Translations under genes and position numbers: made by a program
Notes under the pieces: model-generated
What the model was told of the DNA's origin: nothing
The model's database searches: none
The model's input: the letters and a program-made list of their open reading frames with translations, nothing else
Source: Tanypteryx hageni
Taxonomy: Eukaryota > Arthropoda > Insecta > Odonata > Petaluridae
Length of the DNA stretch: 64,000 nt
Direction of reading: 5' to 3'
Assembly (NCBI GenBank): GCA_028673005.1
Contig: CM054115.1
Span: 58,863,407-58,927,406, forward strand
Part shown: positions 59,010 through 64,000 of the stretch, one piece after another
Layout of the letters: each line of letters begins with the position of its first letter
Numbering within the stretch: position 1 is the first letter of the stretch

Positions 59010-59275
59010 CTTTTTGATAAGTAAAATTATTATATTATATACTTATTTTGCTTATTGATGTGCGATTTGAATTTCTTGATGAAATAAGATTAATTTCCCT
59101 TTCAAGAATACGTAGAAAAGCAATGTAATCGTTATTAATGCTAGAATATTACTATTTCGGTAAGTAAAATTACCATATTATACATTTATTATGCTTATTT
59201 ACAAGCAATTCAAATTTCGTGATGAAATAAGATTCATTTCCCTTACAAGAATAGGTAGAATGATATTATCATTAG
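59010..59275 (+). repeat. Tandem repeat inside the Helitron, ~144-bp unit
   Basis: Two successive units share AAGTAAAATTA, TTTATT or TTATTT with GCTTATT, TTCTTGATGAAATAAGATTA or TTCGTGATGAAATAAGATTC, and TTTCCCTT-CAAGAATA. A partial earlier copy (CAATCGTTATTAAT-ATAGAATA) lies at 58867-58890 beside the palindrome. Confidence 0.75.
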
Positions 59276-59678
59276 TTAATATATTCAGGTTAACTTTCAT
59301 TATGCTTGGAGTTGTTACCTACGTCAATAATAATGATTTACAAATGAAATAAATTAGGCATGCATAGAAAAAAATCAAATTCATTCAAGTTTTAATTAAA
59401 TTTCTATTCTTATTGTAATTTTAAAAAAGAAATTAAGAAAAATTAAGTAAATTGAATTTGCAATAAAATTAATTAGTAAAAAATTTAGTATACAAGCTTT
59501 GATTAGAAGCAGCGCCGGGTATTTATGCTATTATATATATGATTTTTACAGAATACCATAATGAAATCAAGATTTTTAAAGCGGAGCTTAAGAGCAGGGC
59601 TACCACAATTAATAAATTATCAAAATCGTTTACAACTTAAAAGAAAACTTTCCCGAGCAAAGCCGGGCGTTTCAGCTA

Positions 59679-59820
<142 letters not shown>

Positions 59821-59919
59821 AACCAGTATGGTCTTGCGGAAATTTTTATGGCCGACCCTTGCCGAGAGAAAAAATTTGCCGGTAAATCACCGTAGGGCGA
59901 CATCTTCCCTGCTGGTCAG

Positions 59920-60090
59920 CCTAGAGAGAGAGAGTAGGCGGGATCGCAGTGAGAGATAGATCGGTGGGAATGGGTCGGAGATAACAAAAGAGAAAGGGAG
60001 GGGAAGAGGAACTTGCCACAGGAAACGGAAGAATAGGTCGAAGGTGGCGGAGGAGAGCTTAAGAGAGATGGCGAGGAGAGATGAAGAAAA
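59920..60090. repeat. Purine-rich tract
   Basis: G/A-rich DNA starting with a GAGAGAGAGAG run. Overlapping minus-strand frames are low-complexity. Confidence 0.8.
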
Positions 60091-60387
60091 CAAGTAAACT
60101 GCCAAGGAAAAAGGCCTTTAACCAGATTGCGATTAAAAAAATAGTCCAGCGAAAACAAGTGTCGTGGAGGGTTTCCTCTTTTTTACATCGCGCCTTTGTC
60201 TTTAGAGGGTGTATCGCGTGTTTCGCGTCATAGTTACTCTTTTTGAGATTGGAGAAGGTAGGTCGATGATAGGTAGCTGTGCAGGTTGTCGTTGGTTAAT
60301 ATTTAACGCTATCACGTTTCCCTAGTTACCTTAGAGGAATCGCGTGTCTTAACAGGTGATTAAAAAGTTTTTTTTTCCGGATATATG

Positions 60388-60440
60388 CAGTAAACTCTCA
60401 TGTAACGCGGTAGTTTTGGTATTATACGACAATGCGCTAC
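60388..60440 (+). mobile_element. Solo Tc1/pogo-like terminus
   Basis: CAGTAAACTCTCATGTAACG then CGGTAG matches the terminus seen in opposite orientation at 26415-26441. No partner end was found within the following kilobase. Confidence 0.4.
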
Positions 60441-62375
60441 ATGAGACGAATAACTTATGGCTACATAGGGATACATTATCAGACTTTAGCAAGGTGTAAA
60501 CTTTTTTATGTGCATATGTAATAATAGTATTTTCTCTCTAAATACGACGACTTTTTAGCTGAATTTGAGAAACTTGTGTTACTCTATCTTACAGTAGGTG
60601 GGGGAAATAAATTTATTAGGTAGGGAGGGAAGGTTGTGGTTCATTTGAGGAGTGGTTTGATATAAAAATTTCCCAGAATTTTTAGATTCGTAAGAACACA
60701 TGCTACTGCATTTCAATTGGAGGCGTTTTTTAGGCTTAATTGCGAAGTTTTTAAAATTTCGCTTCATGACAGTGGCCAATCGTGTTTCTTTCAAATGTCA
60801 TTAGGTTTAATTTCACAGCTGTAGTGCGCGAAAGCCATTTTCATTTACGGATATTGCAATTTATATTGACTTTTTTATTGGTTTAACGATTACATCATTT
60901 TGGTTGGCTATTTTTCCTTAACATTTGCTTCAAAAGCTATTTTAAACAATTATAACTCATTGAAATTGTACCGTTATGTAAAATCGTTTGATGGAATCGC
61001 TGTATTATCTTTAATCGTGGCAAAGAGGACTTTATAATTTGCACCTCAATAAACACGTTCATTGAAAATTAAGTCCAAATATTTACTTTATAAATTAAAA
61101 CCACAAACTCAAACATAAAATATGATTACGCATCGGCGAGCACGCGATTTTAAATTCATCGGGGAAGGCTCCAAAGGAAGCGGTGTACATTTTCAAATTC
61201 AGTTATTGTTATTATTGCTTTTCAATGATTGCTTTTATGTTTTTGAAATAAAACATTGTTATATAGACCACGACAAGTGTTATTGTTTCCTTTCCATATT
61301 TATTTTTGTCACATGATTTAGATAGTCTTTTTAAGGGCGTGGAAAAATTCGTTTTTAAACTTCTTAATACAACTATATTTTAATCGTAAGGCTAATGTAT
61401 ATTTTTGAAGGTGTGCACGTCCATCTTTATGTACTTACATGGATACTCCTAGTATATATTGAAATATGTGAAGAGACAGTTATAGATGGCAATGAAACAT
61501 ACATAAAGATTCTCAGAACAGAAATACCACACTCTACATCACTCTTGTTTCTTCGCGCAAAATGATACCGCTCACAATATTCCGCTTCATTTTTTCGCGA
61601 GGATATATAATTTAAAACATTTCCCAAAACTCCGTTTCGAGTCCTGAACGAAGTGAATTTCGAGTTCCCTGTGATTTATTCCATCGGGAGCAGGACCCGT
61701 AATGTCACGAGGCAATCGTTTTCAATTTGCAAAAGAGAGAAACAGAGAAAAGAGATGGAGCGAGTGAGAGAGGTGGAAATTTTATTTTCGACGTAGTCCG
61801 AAAGTGGGAAATCTAATCAACGCCTCATTGTGGAATTGAAGGGGGCAGTGCTGAAGTGCAACGCAATCGTTTGGACGTCTCGTTTAAGTGCTATTGTTGG
61901 GATCAAATGAGGGCGATTGTCGGCGCTTCGGGTGCAGGACCGTGGGCATTTTCGATCCCGCCATGTTTGAGTCGAGAGAGACGATGAAAATTTCCAGAGA
62001 AAGAAAAAAATGAAAAAATAAATAAATGCACGATCGTTCCTCGGATGTGGAGTTACGGGTCGGAAATATAATGAAAATTCGGGAGAATATGGCCGCTGAT
62101 TTATTTTTACTCAGTCACACACCTTGAATTTTTTTCCGAGATGAGTTTTAGGAGCTAGAGAATCAGCTTAAAAACTTCTATATCTACGTCATGCCATATC
62201 TTTGATCGCATGGGGATAAACTTTAACATTTTCTTTCCCAGGAAACATTTCGGTTACTTTTCGGGAACGGCCATATAAGGCTTCTCAATTTGAGCAAAGA
62301 AAAAAATAGAGTTGCCCGTCAAGGTTGGTTAACAAGAAAATTATAAAATACATACACATCTGACAAAACTTAAAG
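60441..62375. other. No gene seen
   Basis: AT-rich. 61640-62060 is slightly more GC-rich and purine-biased. No coding or transposon content recognised. Confidence 0.4.
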
Positions 62376-62502
62376 AATAAGCACCTGAGTATCAAAAATT
62401 GAAAAAATAAGTAGTTATCTTAAATACCTCCAGTAGCCGTAATGAGGTCATGATTTTCATAAGCACTTATTTTTTCAGTTTTTGATACTTAAGTGCTTAT
62501 TA
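62376..62502. mobile_element. 127-bp foldback (MITE-like) element
   Basis: The left arm AATAAGCACCTGAGTATCAA then AAATTGAAAAAATAAGTAG is complementary to the right arm read inward, AATAAGCACTTAAGTATCAA then AAACTGAAAAAATAAGTGC. The arms are about 42 bp with about 4-5 mismatches around a spacer of about 45 bp. No flanking duplication longer than TA is obvious. Confidence 0.8.
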
Positions 62503-62643
62503 TATTTGTGCTATTGTCTTTACTCATACTTTCAAGCTCAAATGGAGTGTTAACTTAATTTTATGCTTAAAAGTATTTTATTCAAGATTATTTTGATATG
62601 ATGCAGCATAATTTTATCTTTGTCTCTTAGGGTAGTTATATAG

Positions 62644-62682
62644 CAGGGGTGGCCAGACATTTGAGTCTGCGAGCCACGCGCA
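62644..62682 (+). mobile_element. hAT-like terminus, single end
   Basis: CAGGGGTGGCCAGACATTTG then AGTCTGCGAGCCACGCG is a Charlie-like hAT start, related to but different from the MITE at 43534. It runs straight into microsatellite DNA and no second end is visible. Confidence 0.6.
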
Positions 62683-62790
62683 CCCCCCCCCCCCCCACAC
62701 ACACACACACGCGCGCACACACACGCACGCGCACACGCACGCACACGCAAACACACACACACATATCATCACTACCTTTTCTTTTCCTTA

Positions 62791-62887
<97 letters not shown>
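62683..62887. repeat. Compound microsatellite: (C)n, (CA)n, (TA)n
   Basis: A C run (62683-62696), CA/CG alternation to about 62763, a short unique stretch, then about 43 TA units (62795-62880) and a CACACA end. Confidence 0.96.
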
Positions 62888-64000
62888 TAGTAGAAGGTGC
62901 TTGCATACTGCAAGCAATTCATCTCACCTTGAAAAAACCATAATTATTCAGACCGACGTTTCATCATTACAAATATTCTTTTAATTCTAAAGATTTCACC
63001 TCCTCAGCGATTTCCGTTTTTCCCACATGTAAAAATAATAGTTTAAAACAATCCCCAAATGTTGCAATTTTAAATATTTTACACTTTCTTCATTATAAGG
63101 TACTAATGCTACACATTTTAGCCAAATTTTAGAGTTGTAGCACATCTATAAGTAAAATAATATTTTTCTAATTGCTTAAATTTAAATAATTTTTAACGGC
63201 CGCTGAAATATCGAAGATGTCATTATTTCAATTCCTGTGCGCGTACGGAGGGAGTATGAATTATAAGCCATTTCTCTACATTTCTGAAAAATTATTAGCA
63301 TGGCATGTAATTTTGTTAATTCACGACAAATTGTTGTACATTGTAGTCAACAGTACTCTGTTTACGCCTCCCGCATCATGTTTTGAAACAGACGAGCTAG
63401 AAATAGGAAGTGAAAAAGCTAATATTGAAGAGAGATTCGGTTCTATTCGCTCTCGTTCGGCGTCACTGGCTGAGTACATCGTGAGTAGCGATTCTGGTCC
63501 GAGAATTCTCAACAAAAATTTTCCTGGAAATTTCAGAATTTTTATTGTCTCCGGGAAATTTTCATTCGAGACTTCCAGACTCAATACTTTTTAAAAATTG
63601 GATTTTTTTTAACGTATTGAAACCCAGAAGTGGGCCTCTAGCCAATATGATTCATACGCCCTGCACTGCAAAAATAACGTACCTCTGACTGTCGGGCCGA
63701 CCTGAACCTCAATAATCAGGGCCGGGCGTAGGCGGTAAGCGAGGTGAACGGCATCGGGGTGTCGAAAATCAAGGGGCGCTCAAAAGATTGTCGGCGGTTC
63801 TCCCATTTTCCCTTTTAATTGATAAATTATTGGAGAGTGTTGAGTGAGTCTACTTGTAGGTTTTACTTGAGGGATAAAGACACAAACGTGTTTTATATTT
63901 CGCTTGCGAGGTATACAGGTATAAATATATTCAGTTACTTTGCGCCCACCCTGTTCCTGTAGTGTACTGGCGATCGCATCTTCGTTTGGAAATTGCAGTC
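62888..64000. other. No gene seen
   Basis: AT-rich until about 63600, then GC-richer (63680-63800). A 125-codon plus-strand frame at 63217-63594 and its overlapping minus-strand frame show no recognisable domain. The window ends without a gene boundary. Confidence 0.4.

Noticed and set aside
62636..62984. Opposed 93- and 111-codon frames
   Set aside because: Translated CA and TA microsatellites.
63217..63594. 125-codon plus-strand frame
   Set aside because: No recognisable family; the minus strand is equally open over the same bases.

Overview
This 64 kb window looks like non-coding chromosomal DNA from a large, AT-rich, repeat-laden eukaryotic genome, most likely an arthropod and probably an insect. 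The grounds are the mix of degraded pogo, non-LTR (Jockey/CR1-like), hAT-like, Tc1/mariner-like and Helitron pieces, long (TA)n and (CA)n microsatellites, the absence of bacterial gene organisation, and repeats carrying GTCTGTCTGTCC-type runs common in arthropod interspersed repeats. I could not assign a species. No host protein-coding exon, rRNA, functional tRNA or CRISPR array could be supported. The open reading frames are short, and most of the longer ones lie in low-complexity purine, pyrimidine or TA tracts.

Layout. 0-10 kb: one copy of repeat family A, a (TA)40 run, a hAT-like terminus, an 8-bp-TSD MITE (4605-4846), family B and family C copies, and the first pyrimidine tracts. 10-17 kb: opposed pyrimidine/purine tracts, a diverged tandem duplication interrupted by a TA-flanked element with 125-bp inverted repeats (14180-14824), and an element built of repeated TTCGTGTTAAC motifs. 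18.6-20 kb: a TA-flanked pogo element with a frameshifted transposase. 20-36 kb: mostly featureless, with purine tracts, a hammerhead-like repeat tail (25.1 kb), a Helitron in minus orientation (29.05 kb) and a 139-bp MITE (34.07 kb). 36-42 kb: a dense mobile cluster with family A copy 2, family G, two head-to-tail Helitrons, and family A copy 3 cut by a third Helitron whose exact A|T insertion site can be read from the other copies. 43.5-44.5 kb: two TIR elements, one with a perfect 8-bp duplication. 52-55 kb: a second pogo remnant with a Cys-rich C-terminus, abutting a frameshifted reverse-transcriptase remnant, a modular-TIR element and hAT-like ends. 57-60 kb: a MITE and a 1.1-kb Helitron holding a perfect 54-bp palindrome and tandem repeats, followed by a TA/TG microsatellite. 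62-63 kb: a foldback element, a hAT-like end and compound microsatellites.

Nothing here forms a working pathway. The interest lies in transposon structure and nesting: clean Helitron insertion evidence, sub-terminal repeats in both pogo elements, three hammerhead-like cores inside repeats, a perfect palindrome, and recurring polypurine tracts. All calls are by eye; identities were not computed and no database was searched.
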